From: Paenibacillus polysaccharolyticus | GTDB lineage: Bacteria > Bacillota > Bacilli > Paenibacillales > Paenibacillaceae | Reading direction: 5' to 3' | Assembly: GCF_900102085.1 (NCBI RefSeq) | Contig: NZ_FMVM01000009.1 | Coordinates: forward strand, 211,549 to 275,548 | Length of the DNA: 64,000 bases | Shown: positions 24,046 to 33,032 of the stretch, in pieces | How positions within the stretch are numbered: position 1 is the first letter of the stretch | Layout: each line of letters starts with the position of its first letter | Position numbers and translations under genes: made by a program | Notes under the pieces: model-generated | The model's database searches: none | What the model was told of the DNA's origin: nothing | Seen by the model: only the letters and a program-made list of their open reading frames with translations

Positions 24046-24086
24046 AGTGAATACCTCCTCATGGATTTGAGTGGTTCGCTATGTTA

Positions 24087-24111
24087 TTACCCGTCATTCT
24101 CTCTTTCAAAC
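24087..24111 (-). promoter_or_regulatory. Sigma-B-type promoter
   Basis: On the minus strand GTTTGA, 13 bases, then GGGTAA. This matches the sigma-B consensus GTTTAA-N13-15-GGGTAT closely and lies 42 bases before the stress-protein ATG. Confidence 0.75.
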
Positions 24112-24382
24112 GTCTCTGGGCTAATGATCATATGCATAAATACTAATTTGAGCCAAAAGACCGAATACCTTTGGAGACAAAAAATGACGAGATCATCCAT
24201 AGAAAAAAACTGAAACAGCGATACTGCGTGGATGTTTCCGCTCAAAATGAAATTTGCGTCTGGTGCATATGCTTCGCGACGAGAGAAGCATACAAGACAA
24301 AGCGAAAATACAGCGTTCCTTAGGGTTATTCTGTCATCAGACTGTAGGTATAGACATGTTCAGTTTGACTTCTGTAGATTAT
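24112..24382. other. Non-coding stretch with no recognised element
   Basis: Between the sigma-B promoter and the hrpB stop I see no ORF, repeat or RNA structure that I can support. Confidence 0.5.
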
Positions 24383-24407
24383 GAACAACCTGATTATCAG
24401 GTTGTTC
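24383..24407. terminator. Perfect hairpin overlapping the hrpB stop
   Basis: GAACAACCTGA-tta-TCAGGTTGTTC is a perfect hairpin that includes the hrpB stop codon. No T-run follows on either strand, so it may stabilise or partly terminate the transcript. Confidence 0.4.
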
Positions 24408-26925
24408 GCGGTTTCGCACGATTCGTTGCGATCGCTTCAAGCGGATTATCCGGCCAGTAATGTTTCGGATATCGCCCTTTTAAATCTTTCTTCACTTCAA
24501 AATAGGTCTCACGCCAGAAATTAGCCAAATCTCTTGTAACCTGCACAGGACGTTGCGCCGGAGATAATAGATGTAGCGTGACCGGAACGCGACCGCCCCC
24601 GATGTGAGGGGTCTCTTGCTGTCCAAACATCTCTTGTAATCGAACAGCCAGGATTGGATCTTCCGGATTGCTGTAATCCACAGGAATCCGAGAACCACTC
24701 GGAACCTGAATGTGGGTAGGCGCCTCTTCATCTAGCTGTTGCCGCTGCGCCCAGCTAAGTCCGCCTAAAAGTACATCATGCATGGACAGTTTCTTCAGAT
24801 CAGCGGCCGAGCGCATTCCTGCCAGATAAGGTGCAAGCTGTTCCTGCAACTCATCCGTCAGATGATTCTCGATCAGATCAGGCCAGTCTGGCATGTGCAG
24901 ATGCAGAAAACGCATGCGCTCCGCAAGTTGGCGCGATGTTTTACTCCACGGCAGGATGTCCAACCCTTCCAGTCGTATCCCTGACAATAGTGCTTCCAGC
25001 ACCTGATCTTCCGGTGGCTGTGCAATCATGCTTTCCTTGATCATTATTGCTCCGATGCGCTGCCGCTTATGTGCCCGCACACTTCTAGTCGTGCGATCCC
25101 AAGCCACCAGCACCTCCTCGTGCAATAGATGCTGCGCGGCACGCAGCATCGCCTGCTCCTGCACTGGCGCAGCCAGCAGGATACGCGCATCTGCGCCCTG
25201 GTCGTCGGCCTCGGCTGCGACCAGATAGGCGGAACGGCTCAGCGACTCTGCCCCCGCGAGCCGTACCCCTCGGCCGCTGCTCAGCAGATAGCGGCCATCC
25301 TCGCGGCGTTGCCCGATCCGGTCCGGATACGCAAAGGACAGCAGCAACCCGCAGCTGTCCTCATCCGGCCGCACCGGATCGGCCGCCGCGTTGCCGAGCG
25401 CCGAGCATAGCTGGCGGCTCTCCTGCAACATGCGCCGCACGGCAGCACCGTCTGCGCCAGCCGCCGCCGCTGGCGGCCCCCCGCTGCTGCCTGCGGCCAG
25501 CAGCGCTTCTACGCGCGGGCGCAAGTCCGTGCCCGCGCCGCCAGCACTTGCGCTGCTGCTGCGGAGGCCTGCCGGCTCCTGCAGCAGCGCCGCCAGCGTG
25601 CTGGCGTAGCTGGCCAGCCCAAGCTCCGCCGCGCGGAGCAACATGCTGGCCAGCCGCGGATGAACGCCAAGCGTGTTCATCCGCCGCCCAAAGGGCGTGA
25701 GGCGGCCTGCGTCGTCCAGGCCGCCCAGCTGGCGCAGCAGCGCCTGTGCCTGAGCGTAAGCCGCATCAGGCGGGGTGTCCAGCCAGCTAAGCTCAGCTGG
25801 GGACTGGACACCCCACGCGGCAAGCTCCAGCGCCAGCGGCGCAAGATCCGCGGAGGTGATCTCCGGGCGTGTTGCTTCAGGCAACGCGCCATGAGCCTCC
25901 TCGCTCCATAGCCGGTAACACACCCCCGGGGCAATACGCCCCGCACGTCCTCGTCGCTGGTCGGCGGACGCCTTGGAGACCGGCTGTGTGACAAGCCGGC
26001 TCATACCCGTCCTTGGCGAGAAAGCCGACGCCCGGCTGAGTCCTGCATCCACGACCACTTTTACACCCGGAAGAGTCAGACTCGACTCCGCAATGGAAGT
26101 GGATAGCACAACCTTGCGCCAGCCACCCGCCGCAGGCCGGATTGCTTCATCCTGCTTCTCGGCAGACATACTGCCATACAGCGTATGTACAAGGACCTGC
26201 GGAGGAAGAGATGCTTGCAACAGTTCCCTTTCCGTACGATGAATCTCTCTCGCTCCGGGAAGAAAAACCAAAACGTCCCCTTGTTCTTCACTCAATGCCC
26301 GAATAATGGTACGAGCCGTCCAGCTCTCGATTTCAACTGCGGCAGGTTTCCCGGCATATTTCGTTTCCACCGGAAACGTACGGCCTTTACAATGCACAAC
26401 TTGTGTATCTTCGCCCAGCATACGACAGACCGGTTCTGGGTCAAGCGTTGCCGACATGACCAGCAGCTTCAGATCCGGCCGCAACATGGCCCGCGATTCC
26501 AGCGCCAAAGCCAGTCCCAGATCCCCGTGCAGGTGCCTTTCATGAAACTCGTCAAAAATGATCATTGCCGTATCTTCAAGTCCCTGATCCTGCTGTAGCA
26601 TACGTGTTAATACACCCTCAGTGACCACTTCGATTCGTGTAGCCGGGCTTACCCGGGTATCCATTCGTACGCGGTATCCGACCGTTTGTCCTGCCTTTTC
26701 ACCCAGCGTTGCTGCCATTCTCGACGCGGCTGAACGAGCAGCGAGTCTCCGCGGCTCCAGCATAATGATTTTTTTGCCATCCAGCCAAGGCTGTTCAAGC
26801 ATCGCCAGCGGCACAACCGTTGTTTTTCCGGCGCCCGGTTCAGCAATCAAAACACCTGTATCCTGGTCACGGAACAGCTGCTGTACCTGCGGAATAATCG
26901 CTTGTATTGGTAAATCAGTGTACAT
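24397..26925 (-). CDS. hrpB: ATP-dependent helicase HrpB
   Basis: An 842-residue DEAH/RHA helicase. Walker A is EPGAGKTT near residue 29. Motif II appears as DEFHER, the HrpB form of DEAH, near residue 123. SATL is motif III, and QRRGRAGR near residue 325 is motif VI. The length and the C-terminal HrpB domain (GGGRVPVTLHLLSPAQRPVQVTRDL near residue 775) are standard for HrpB. The RNA target is unknown in Gram-positive bacteria. Codons 390-560 are unusually GC- and alanine-rich compared with the ends of the gene. Two minus-strand genes downstream are separate units. Confidence 0.95.
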   Translation of the reverse strand: MYTDLPIQAIIPQVQQLFRDQDTGVLIAEPGAGKTTVVPLAMLEQPWLDGKKIIMLEPRRLAARSAASRMAATLGEKAGQTVGYRVRMDTRVSPATRIEVVTEGVLTRMLQQDQGLEDTAMIIFDEFHERHLHGDLGLALALESRAMLRPDLKLLVMSATLDPEPVCRMLGEDTQVVHCKGRTFPVETKYAGKPAAVEIESWTARTIIRALSEEQGDVLVFLPGAREIHRTERELLQASLPPQVLVHTLYGSMSAEKQDEAIRPAAGGWRKVVLSTSIAESSLTLPGVKVVVDAGLSRASAFSPRTGMSRLVTQPVSKASADQRRGRAGRIAPGVCYRLWSEEAHGALPEATRPEITSADLAPLALELAAWGVQSPAELSWLDTPPDAAYAQAQALLRQLGGLDDAGRLTPFGRRMNTLGVHPRLASMLLRAAELGLASYASTLAALLQEPAGLRSSSASAGGAGTDLRPRVEALLAAGSSGGPPAAAAGADGAAVRRMLQESRQLCSALGNAAADPVRPDEDSCGLLLSFAYPDRIGQRREDGRYLLSSGRGVRLAGAESLSRSAYLVAAEADDQGADARILLAAPVQEQAMLRAAQHLLHEEVLVAWDRTTRSVRAHKRQRIGAIMIKESMIAQPPEDQVLEALLSGIRLEGLDILPWSKTSRQLAERMRFLHLHMPDWPDLIENHLTDELQEQLAPYLAGMRSAADLKKLSMHDVLLGGLSWAQRQQLDEEAPTHIQVPSGSRIPVDYSNPEDPILAVRLQEMFGQQETPHIGGGRVPVTLHLLSPAQRPVQVTRDLANFWRETYFEVKKDLKGRYPKHYWPDNPLEAIATNRAKPRTT

Positions 26926-27001
26926 ATCATCGCTCCTAATGCATATCTTACCGTTTCGATATCATTCTATAAGCTCACTATTCGAATGTTAGCATTATAA
27001 C

Positions 27002-27028
27002 AAAAAAAGCCGTCCCGAAGGAACGACT
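27002..27028 (-). terminator. Terminator of the SDR gene
   Basis: On the minus strand GTCGTTCC-TTCG-GGACGGC is followed by TTTTTTTG: a stable tetraloop hairpin with a T-run. Confidence 0.8.
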
Positions 27029-27154
27029 ATATGACATCCATAACTTATGGATATTACCCAAACTCATTCAATTATCTAACATTCAGCTTGTGGGCTAATC
27101 ATCTACGAATAACGGTTACTGTCTTATCCGGTTACGTCCCCATCGTTTACCCGA

Positions 27155-27961
27155 TCAGCTCAGCAGAGACTCCGCACCATCGATCACAATCTCGGCTCCA
27201 GTAATATGTTTGGATGCGCCCGAAGCGAGGAAGCTAACCAGATCCGCAACGTGCTCTGGCTGCCCTGGTCCATCCGCGAGTGGCTGCTGTCCTTCCGGGA
27301 ATTCCATCGGGATGATAATGTCCTGAAGGTCATCTGTTTTGATCGTACTTTGATCAATATTGGTAGCAATCGCACCTGGACAGATTACGTTGACTCTGAT
27401 CTTGAATTTCGCCAGCTCCAAAGCCGCCATCTTGGCAAAAGCAACCTGTCCTGCCTTTGACGTACTGTACGCCGACATACCGAAGCTGGAGAAACGCTGA
27501 TTCCCATTGATCGAGCTCGTAATAATAATGCTACCGCCGCCGCGTTTTTTCAGATGTGGGAGAGCATATTTTACAGTAAAAAATGTACCGTTCAAGTTCG
27601 TCGTAATAATCTGTTGCCAGTCCTGTACCTGAATTTCCTCGATTGGAGCAGACACCCCGTTAATGCCCGCATTAGCAAAAACGATATCCAGTCCTCCAAA
27701 CAATTCCACCGTTTCCAGTACAGCCTTTTCAACCCGTGCCGGATCGGAAATGTCCACATCGAATGCTCGTGCAGCCCCTTCATGGTTCGCATTAATCTCC
27801 GCTTCTGTCTTTGAAATCCGATCATTCACCAGATCGAACAACGCTACATGCGCCCCTTCATTCGCCAGCTTGAGTGCCGTGGCCTTGCCGATTCCCGAGC
27901 CAGCTCCTGTAATGATAGCCACCTTACCTTGAAATGGTGATCTGCTGCTGTGTTGTGTCAT
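27155..27961 (-). CDS. Short-chain dehydrogenase/reductase (SDR)
   Basis: A 268-residue classical SDR. The NAD(P) loop TGAGSGIG is at residues 19-26, NAGI near residue 97, the catalytic Ser in SSING near residue 149 and the YSTSK active site near residue 165. The sequence after the nucleotide loop ends in a D (ALFD), which favours NAD(H) over NADP(H). The substrate cannot be told; the C-terminus has the usual GAEIVIDGAES. It is a single gene with its own terminator. Confidence 0.93.
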   Translation of the reverse strand: MTQHSSRSPFQGKVAIITGAGSGIGKATALKLANEGAHVALFDLVNDRISKTEAEINANHEGAARAFDVDISDPARVEKAVLETVELFGGLDIVFANAGINGVSAPIEEIQVQDWQQIITTNLNGTFFTVKYALPHLKKRGGGSIIITSSINGNQRFSSFGMSAYSTSKAGQVAFAKMAALELAKFKIRVNVICPGAIATNIDQSTIKTDDLQDIIIPMEFPEGQQPLADGPGQPEHVADLVSFLASGASKHITGAEIVIDGAESLLS

Positions 27962-28168
27962 AGCCCAACCACTCCTTCGTCTTGGAAATTATGTAAAGAT
28001 TTAATCTGATTTTATTTTCAATCAATTCTTCACAAGATTACCCAAAACCAGCAGCTTTTAAATCAACACTCGTAACTTTTTTCATTTTCAGGCAGTTACA
28101 TACACTGACGATCTGCACCAGCCACACGCAGATCTATCTCAGAAAACGATCCTCGTTACAGGGCGTGT

Positions 28169-29011
28169 TCACCACTCCAGTTCGATGAAAGCGGCATCAT
28201 CCTCAAGTCCGCCGGTATGGGCGGCATCCAGCAACACTTGAATATGTTCATCCGGGATGTATGTACCAATGGCATCGAGATCATTCAGTCCGTCTGTATA
28301 CAGTTGAAGGCGAAATGATTCACTTCCTGAACCTTTCATTTCGAAAACATGGGGTCTCCCCCCTATGGAGCCTTCTCGTGTAGACCAACGCTCATTGGTC
28401 TTGCAATGTGTTTGGAATTGTTCCGACTGCTCCTGTCCATTACGCCAGAGCCGGATTCTGGAATCTCCTTGCCATGCCAACCATACTCGGCTCTTCCGTC
28501 TTCCAGATGTGAGTTCAATGCGTCCGCATACATACATGGCCTGACTTCCTTGGCTTCGCTTTTCCATCAATACCTCCCGTAGCAGAAGAGGCGAGGTATC
28601 CAAGGGCTGTAGTTGTTCTAACTGTTCAGATGCGGAACCCGTCAGACTTTGCAGAAACTGTTCGACCCCTTCAGCGGTTAATGATGACGTCGTTTCCAGC
28701 CATTCCAGTAGCGCACTACCGAGAAAACGCGCAGCAAAATCACCCAGATAACTCATGCCAACTCCATCACACAATACAAAATGACAGACATTACCTTGCA
28801 TGCGAATCGCAACAAAGTCTTGCCCTGCGTCACCCTGGTTCACGGTTTCGGCTGCACGTCCATATCCGTATCTGCATTTCAGCTTGCCTTGGTAACGAGT
28901 TAACGGCTGTTCCCCAGTCTGAATGCTTACATAGCGAAAATTATCCTGTTGCTGCTTCGCATGTCCCCCTCGATCACTGGCAGACAATGTTGCCATACGC
29001 ATTGCTCGCAT
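28169..29011 (-). CDS. PP2C-type Ser/Thr phosphatase of the type VII locus
   Basis: A 280-residue PP2C (PPM family) phosphatase. Metal-site motifs are seen as GDAGQDFVAI near residue 60, CDGVGMSYLGD near residue 80, DGLNDLDA near residue 240 and DDAAF near residue 274. The first block reads QGDAGQD, not RxxNxD, which is a mild deviation. It is the last gene of a unit with a VWA protein (10 bases between them) and a membrane kinase. PP2C enzymes remove phosphate from Ser/Thr. Here it would oppose the kinase, as PppA opposes PpkA in type VI secretion. The ATG follows AGGAGGGG. Confidence 0.87.
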   Translation of the reverse strand: MRAMRMATLSASDRGGHAKQQQDNFRYVSIQTGEQPLTRYQGKLKCRYGYGRAAETVNQGDAGQDFVAIRMQGNVCHFVLCDGVGMSYLGDFAARFLGSALLEWLETTSSLTAEGVEQFLQSLTGSASEQLEQLQPLDTSPLLLREVLMEKRSQGSQAMYVCGRIELTSGRRKSRVWLAWQGDSRIRLWRNGQEQSEQFQTHCKTNERWSTREGSIGGRPHVFEMKGSGSESFRLQLYTDGLNDLDAIGTYIPDEHIQVLLDAAHTGGLEDDAAFIELEW

Positions 29012-29021
29012 GATTCCCCTC

Positions 29022-29774
29022 CTATCTTACAGGTGTTGCAGCAGACATCTGGAATCCAATGGATACCAGTTCTGCACAAGTACCAGGCAACATCATGAGT
29101 GCGCCTGGTGCTAGCAAATAATCTGCCTCCACCAACATTTCGCGATAGCTTTCAGGCAGCACGGATGACATATTACGCAACTTCTCCCCATGCTCGTCTT
29201 GCAGGTTTGTCTCTGGTGAGATCCCCTTCCAGCGTCTAGGCTCTGCAATCGGAGCTTCCAGCAGATGATCACTTATAAATATATTTTCAACCAAAACATT
29301 GCCATCCGGCACACTCATGCCCATAATGCGCTTGGCGATCGGCTCCGGGTCTTCTCCAGTCGCAACACCATCGGTCATATGACATACGAGTGGCGCAGGG
29401 CAGTCCTGCATGTTAGGTATTTCTGCTTGCAAAATTTTCTCTGCCTGCAAAAATGCTTTTGCGGAGTCTGAGAAACGTCGAGGTGTCAAATCAGGCAACG
29501 AACCTACAGCCGCAACCTCATCGATTCCTTTAATCCCGTTTAATACATCATATACATCGTCACTGTAGGCCAAAATAGCAATTCGGTAACGCGGCGTCAG
29601 CCGATTTCCTTTGGTTGAACGAAATACCATCTGCCGGATCGCCAAAGATAAAGCATCATAAACGATGTCAATCCGGCGACGATTGTCCAGAACCATATTC
29701 ATGGAGGCGCTAATATCAATTAAATAAATAATAAGTGCAGGTGTACGTTGCGATGCTTGAATTGTGTAGTTCAT
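29022..29774 (-). CDS. VWA-domain protein of the type VII locus
   Basis: A 250-residue von Willebrand factor A domain. The metal-ion-dependent adhesion site is seen as IDISASM near residue 19 (the DxSxS motif), with the Thr near LTPRRF and the Asp in HMTDGVATGED near residue 133. No signal peptide is visible, so it should be cytoplasmic. It lies between the membrane kinase (34 bases upstream) and the phosphatase (10 bases downstream). VWA domains bind partner proteins through a metal. In type VI systems the equivalent VWA region is part of the kinase PpkA. It may serve here as the adaptor between the kinase and secretion parts. Confidence 0.87.
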   Translation of the reverse strand: MNYTIQASQRTPALIIYLIDISASMNMVLDNRRRIDIVYDALSLAIRQMVFRSTKGNRLTPRYRIAILAYSDDVYDVLNGIKGIDEVAAVGSLPDLTPRRFSDSAKAFLQAEKILQAEIPNMQDCPAPLVCHMTDGVATGEDPEPIAKRIMGMSVPDGNVLVENIFISDHLLEAPIAEPRRWKGISPETNLQDEHGEKLRNMSSVLPESYREMLVEADYLLAPGALMMLPGTCAELVSIGFQMSAATPVR

Positions 29775-29808
29775 CTAGAGTGTGTCACCTCTATTATTTA
29801 ATATAAAT

Positions 29809-31863
29809 TTATAAGTCTGGCAGTGAGTACTTGGAATTACTCAAAAATTTGTTGATCGCACTCATTCGTGCCGCCACTTTACCTACACCTTTAAAATACG
29901 AAGCGTCCGTATTATATAGGTTTTTGAAATCGCGAGCATACGAAAGAGCGCTGTCCGTTTTTCTTCCTATTTGTGCATTGTACGCCTTGTTATAGCTTGC
30001 AATCAGTGTCACGACATTTTGAGCCCGTCTTTTCTTAAGAGCTTCTTTCTGAGCCAACTCTTGCTTACGTTTGGCTTCGGCAGCAGCCTTCTCCTTTGCA
30101 ATTCTGGCGTCATTTTCTTTTTTCCACGCTATATAAGCTTCATACTTCGCTTGCTGGTCGTATTTTGCTTGCAGTGCTTTACGTGCTGCTTCTTTTTTCT
30201 GTTGCTCCTGCTTCGCCAGATAAGCTTCATATTTAGCCTGCTTCTCGTATTTAGCCTGCAAGGCTTTACGTTCTTCCTCTTGTTTCTTCGTTTCTGCTTC
30301 CTTTTGTTTAGCCTCAGCAAGCTTTTTCTTTGCATCAGCTTCCTGCTTTGCCGCTTCTGCAGCCTTTTGCTTTTCGGCTTCTGCCTGTTTGAGCTTGGCG
30401 GCTTCCGCATCTTTTGCCGCTTTTGCTGCGGCTATACGAGCAGCCTCCTGCTGTTTAACCTCGGCCTGATCGGCAAGGATTTTAACTGTGGGTACACCCC
30501 CGGCAAGCAGTACAATGAGCACTGCCGAGGAGATCATGAATTTTCTGGAACGGTAGAATGGAATCACTGCCGGCTCAGTAGTCTCCGTGTTTGAGTTGAT
30601 TTTGGCATCCAGTTCCTTGATTGCGGCCTCTACTTCCAGCTGCATCGCACTGTTATCCGGAATGAAGTGATACAGTGACCGATAAACCTCAAGGGCCGCT
30701 GCTGGTTTGTCTTCATCCTCCAGCGCTCTCGCTTGTAAAAACAGCCGGTTTACAACGGCCTCCTGGTCCGGAGATTGTTTTGAATTCGATGTATTTCCAG
30801 CTTTAGCATCTTGTTTCACACTCGTTGATGTTTCAGAGTCTTTTGGCGTGGCAACCACATCAGTTTCTGAAGATTCTGTTACATCCTCTTGCGGCGCTTC
30901 CAGAGCAGCCAGAAAGGCTTCAGCCTGCTGGGTGTCCACAGACGCAAGGGCAATGTACCATTCCCCAAACGTTGGACAACTGCTCAGATCATGACTTTCC
31001 CATGCCCGGATAAACAGATCTGATAATTTGGAGCCCCAGCGATTCTCAAGGGAACCGCGCATCGTGAAATAACGCTCGCTCGAAGTCTGCATCTCATGTT
31101 GATCAAAATAACTTTCTCCCCAAGCTTTCTCTACGATGGCGGGGTCGGACCAGCATAACATCTCGGCGATAATAACAGCTCCGGCAAATCGATCTGCATA
31201 AGAACTCCACAAGCCGCTGTGTACCGTTCGATGGGCTGCGTAACCAGGTGAACCAGCAAGTAATGCATCTGGTCGATCCATCTTGGAGCCGTACATCTGC
31301 TCCACATCAACCAGTTCAACTGCAGAAGTCAGGGCCGAGTTCTGCACTTCGGAAAAAAACGGAATCATTACATTCGGAGCAGACATATCACAATGTGCGA
31401 GTCCACGTTGCTCCATTGCAGAACCTGTACCTGCAAGTGCTCTAGCCAGCTGCAGACTTTCCTCCGCTGTCAGCTGCTTTTGATCACTGATCACATCGAA
31501 CCAGGTCAGACCCTGTACCCATGGCATCAGTACTGCATATAACAGATCGGGATGTTCTCCAATAAGCGCTCCGTTTCTTTCCGGAGTGAGCACTTCACGC
31601 TTGCACACCCGCAAGCCTGGCAGTTCACTATATGGCTCCATATGCTCAGACTGATAGACCATTGCCGGGATACGGAATTTTGGAAAAAATACTTTTAGTG
31701 CTTTGGCCCCATGAATGGTACCCGTCCGGGGAATCAATTGATAAACTATACCTTGCCTTCCCGCTTGGGCATAAGCAAGCCCCGGCGCAGCCGGATGCTG
31801 ACCAATCGTATAGGCAATATCATTAATCACCACTTCATCGCCGGGATTCGGTTGAAAAGACAT
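29809..31863 (-). CDS. Membrane Ser/Thr kinase-like protein with coiled-coil tail (EssB-like position)
   Basis: About 684 residues. The N-terminal 330 residues form a kinase fold: AKALK (Lys57) for ATP, the catalytic loop HCDMSAPN (His158, Asp160, Asn164), DVE at 186-188 in place of DFG, and GSPGY in place of APE. Catalytic residues are kept, so it may be active. A TPR-like helical region follows (about 385-430). Then come one membrane helix (about 440-460) and a long Ala/Lys/Gln coiled coil with two near-identical QAKYEAY blocks. EssB/YukC of other type VII systems is a pseudokinase with a single membrane helix, so this protein may take its place. The ATG at 31863 follows GAGAGGG; the earlier ATG at 31893 has no site. 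Confidence 0.8.
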   Translation of the reverse strand: MSFQPNPGDEVVINDIAYTIGQHPAAPGLAYAQAGRQGIVYQLIPRTGTIHGAKALKVFFPKFRIPAMVYQSEHMEPYSELPGLRVCKREVLTPERNGALIGEHPDLLYAVLMPWVQGLTWFDVISDQKQLTAEESLQLARALAGTGSAMEQRGLAHCDMSAPNVMIPFFSEVQNSALTSAVELVDVEQMYGSKMDRPDALLAGSPGYAAHRTVHSGLWSSYADRFAGAVIIAEMLCWSDPAIVEKAWGESYFDQHEMQTSSERYFTMRGSLENRWGSKLSDLFIRAWESHDLSSCPTFGEWYIALASVDTQQAEAFLAALEAPQEDVTESSETDVVATPKDSETSTSVKQDAKAGNTSNSKQSPDQEAVVNRLFLQARALEDEDKPAAALEVYRSLYHFIPDNSAMQLEVEAAIKELDAKINSNTETTEPAVIPFYRSRKFMISSAVLIVLLAGGVPTVKILADQAEVKQQEAARIAAAKAAKDAEAAKLKQAEAEKQKAAEAAKQEADAKKKLAEAKQKEAETKKQEEERKALQAKYEKQAKYEAYLAKQEQQKKEAARKALQAKYDQQAKYEAYIAWKKENDARIAKEKAAAEAKRKQELAQKEALKKRRAQNVVTLIASYNKAYNAQIGRKTDSALSYARDFKNLYNTDASYFKGVGKVAARMSAINKFLSNSKYSLPDL

Positions 31864-31898
31864 GCTCATCCCTCTCTCTGTTTTTTGTGTCATAGTTG

Positions 31899-31936
31899 CG
31901 GCAAAAACCGGGTGTAATCCACCCGGTTTTTGCCGT
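31899..31936 (-). terminator. Bidirectional terminator between esxA and the kinase gene
   Basis: CGGCAAAAACCGGGT-gtaatcc-ACCCGGTTTTTGCCG is a perfect 15-base hairpin. It lies between esxA and the downstream kinase gene on the same strand. It should end most transcripts after esxA and let only a part continue. Confidence 0.85.
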
Positions 31937-32019
31937 AATCTTGCAATCTTTAACTTGATGCCCGCATATGGCCAGGACGATGAAAATTATCAAATCGTCT
32001 GGACCTATGTAAGAGCAGA

Positions 32020-32295
32020 TTAACGAGATTGGTCTGCTGTGCGGAATTTAGTCGCGATTGCTGAAAGTTCTACACTAATGCTATTCAACGTTTGAACGAA
32101 GGATTGCATTTGTTTGCTAGCTTCCTGGAACTCTTGGAAGAAACGTTGCTTCGTCATACCTTCCCATTGTCCTTCCATGCTTGTGATGGATTGAGTCAAT
32201 GAAGATACGATTTGTTGACTTTGTTCTCCACTTTGTTTGAATTGGTTTGAAACCTGATCCAGTTGTTCTGGGGTAACTAAAATACGTCCTGCCAT
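32020..32295 (-). CDS. esxA: EsxA-type WXG100 secreted protein
   Basis: A 91-residue WXG100 protein: a helix-turn-helix with the W-E-G motif at residues 44-46 (MEGQWEGMTK), flanked by two long helices (about 10-40 and 50-83). There is no signal peptide, as expected for substrates of the type VII system. WXG100 proteins form dimers that are exported by EssC. I chose the ATG at 32295, because AAGGAGG lies upstream; the in-frame ATG at 32322 lacks one. The C-terminal end FRTADQSR lacks a clear Y-x3-D/E export signal, so a partner may carry it. The gene ends just before a strong terminator. Confidence 0.93.
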   Translation of the reverse strand: MAGRILVTPEQLDQVSNQFKQSGEQSQQIVSSLTQSITSMEGQWEGMTKQRFFQEFQEASKQMQSFVQTLNSISVELSAIATKFRTADQSR

Positions 32296-32477
32296 TGTTA
32301 AATTCCTCCTTGATGTGTGCAATTAAATTTGTTTGTTCAAATTGTACTATACAAGGATCATTCGGACAAAAGCCGAAGGACCTAATCCTATTTACCCCAT
32401 TTTTAGCATATGAAACTTCAACTAACAGACTATTTACAATTTATTTAACGTGCAGTTGTACTACATTTGGTAGGCCG

Positions 32478-33026
32478 CTATGAAACTACAGGTTCAGTTC
32501 CTCTTCTTTCTCGAAAAGAAGGGTCTCTGAATCTCCATGAAACAGGCTCAGGCTGTGTAGCCTGAACAAGGGTTGCCGGAGAACCATCAGGTGGAGCACT
32601 ATCCTGTATCCGATACACAGCCGCCATAGCGGAAAGCGGGTCGGATACAACAGCTACATCAGCAGCATGCGCAGGCAGGATATCGCCATCGCGGCTACTC
32701 TGAAGAACATTCAGCATATTGACCGCATTGCCATAGGCCACATTGACATGACTCAGCACGGAACGATATTCCATGTCTGCTTGTTGGAATAACAATGCCT
32801 TGCGCCCGAGCTGTACACTTAAGTCCATCAAACGACGAAGGGCTTCCTCACCCAGCCGTTTACTACGATTCCATTCGCTCATCACCGCTGCACGGGACTC
32901 GATATCCCAATCCAGCGAATGTATCGCCTGATCCAACACTGTCATTTTTTGCTGTATTTGCTCCGCTGCATACTGAATCTGCCTGCTCAGTGCCCGAAGC
33001 ACATCCGGTTCCACACGAATGCGCAT
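32478..33026 (-). CDS. WXG100-superfamily-like protein of the type VII locus
   Basis: A 182-residue protein. The first 100 residues are a helical hairpin like a WXG protein: EPDVLRALSRQIQYAAEQIQQKM, then SLDWDIESR in place of the W-x-G turn, then a second helix. The C-terminal 70 residues are proline- and acidic-rich, with no clear fold. No signal peptide is visible. It sits directly between esxA and the accessory gene (six bases from it), so it is likely a second secreted substrate or a chaperone that pairs with EsxA. The ATG has AGGTG upstream. The W-x-G motif is imperfect (DWDIE), so the family call is based mainly on shape and context. Confidence 0.7.
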   Translation of the reverse strand: MRIRVEPDVLRALSRQIQYAAEQIQQKMTVLDQAIHSLDWDIESRAAVMSEWNRSKRLGEEALRRLMDLSVQLGRKALLFQQADMEYRSVLSHVNVAYGNAVNMLNVLQSSRDGDILPAHAADVAVVSDPLSAMAAVYRIQDSAPPDGSPATLVQATQPEPVSWRFRDPSFRERRGTEPVVS

Positions 33027-33032
33027 TTACCA

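Noticed and set aside
28012..28168. Regulatory element after the PP2C gene
   Set aside because: No hairpin with a T-run or clear box could be supported there.
29971..30594. Plus-strand ORF of 207 codons rich in Phe, Leu and Cys
   Set aside because: It is the antisense of the Ala/Lys/Gln coiled coil of the kinase gene; the hydrophobic text is a by-product of the reverse complement.
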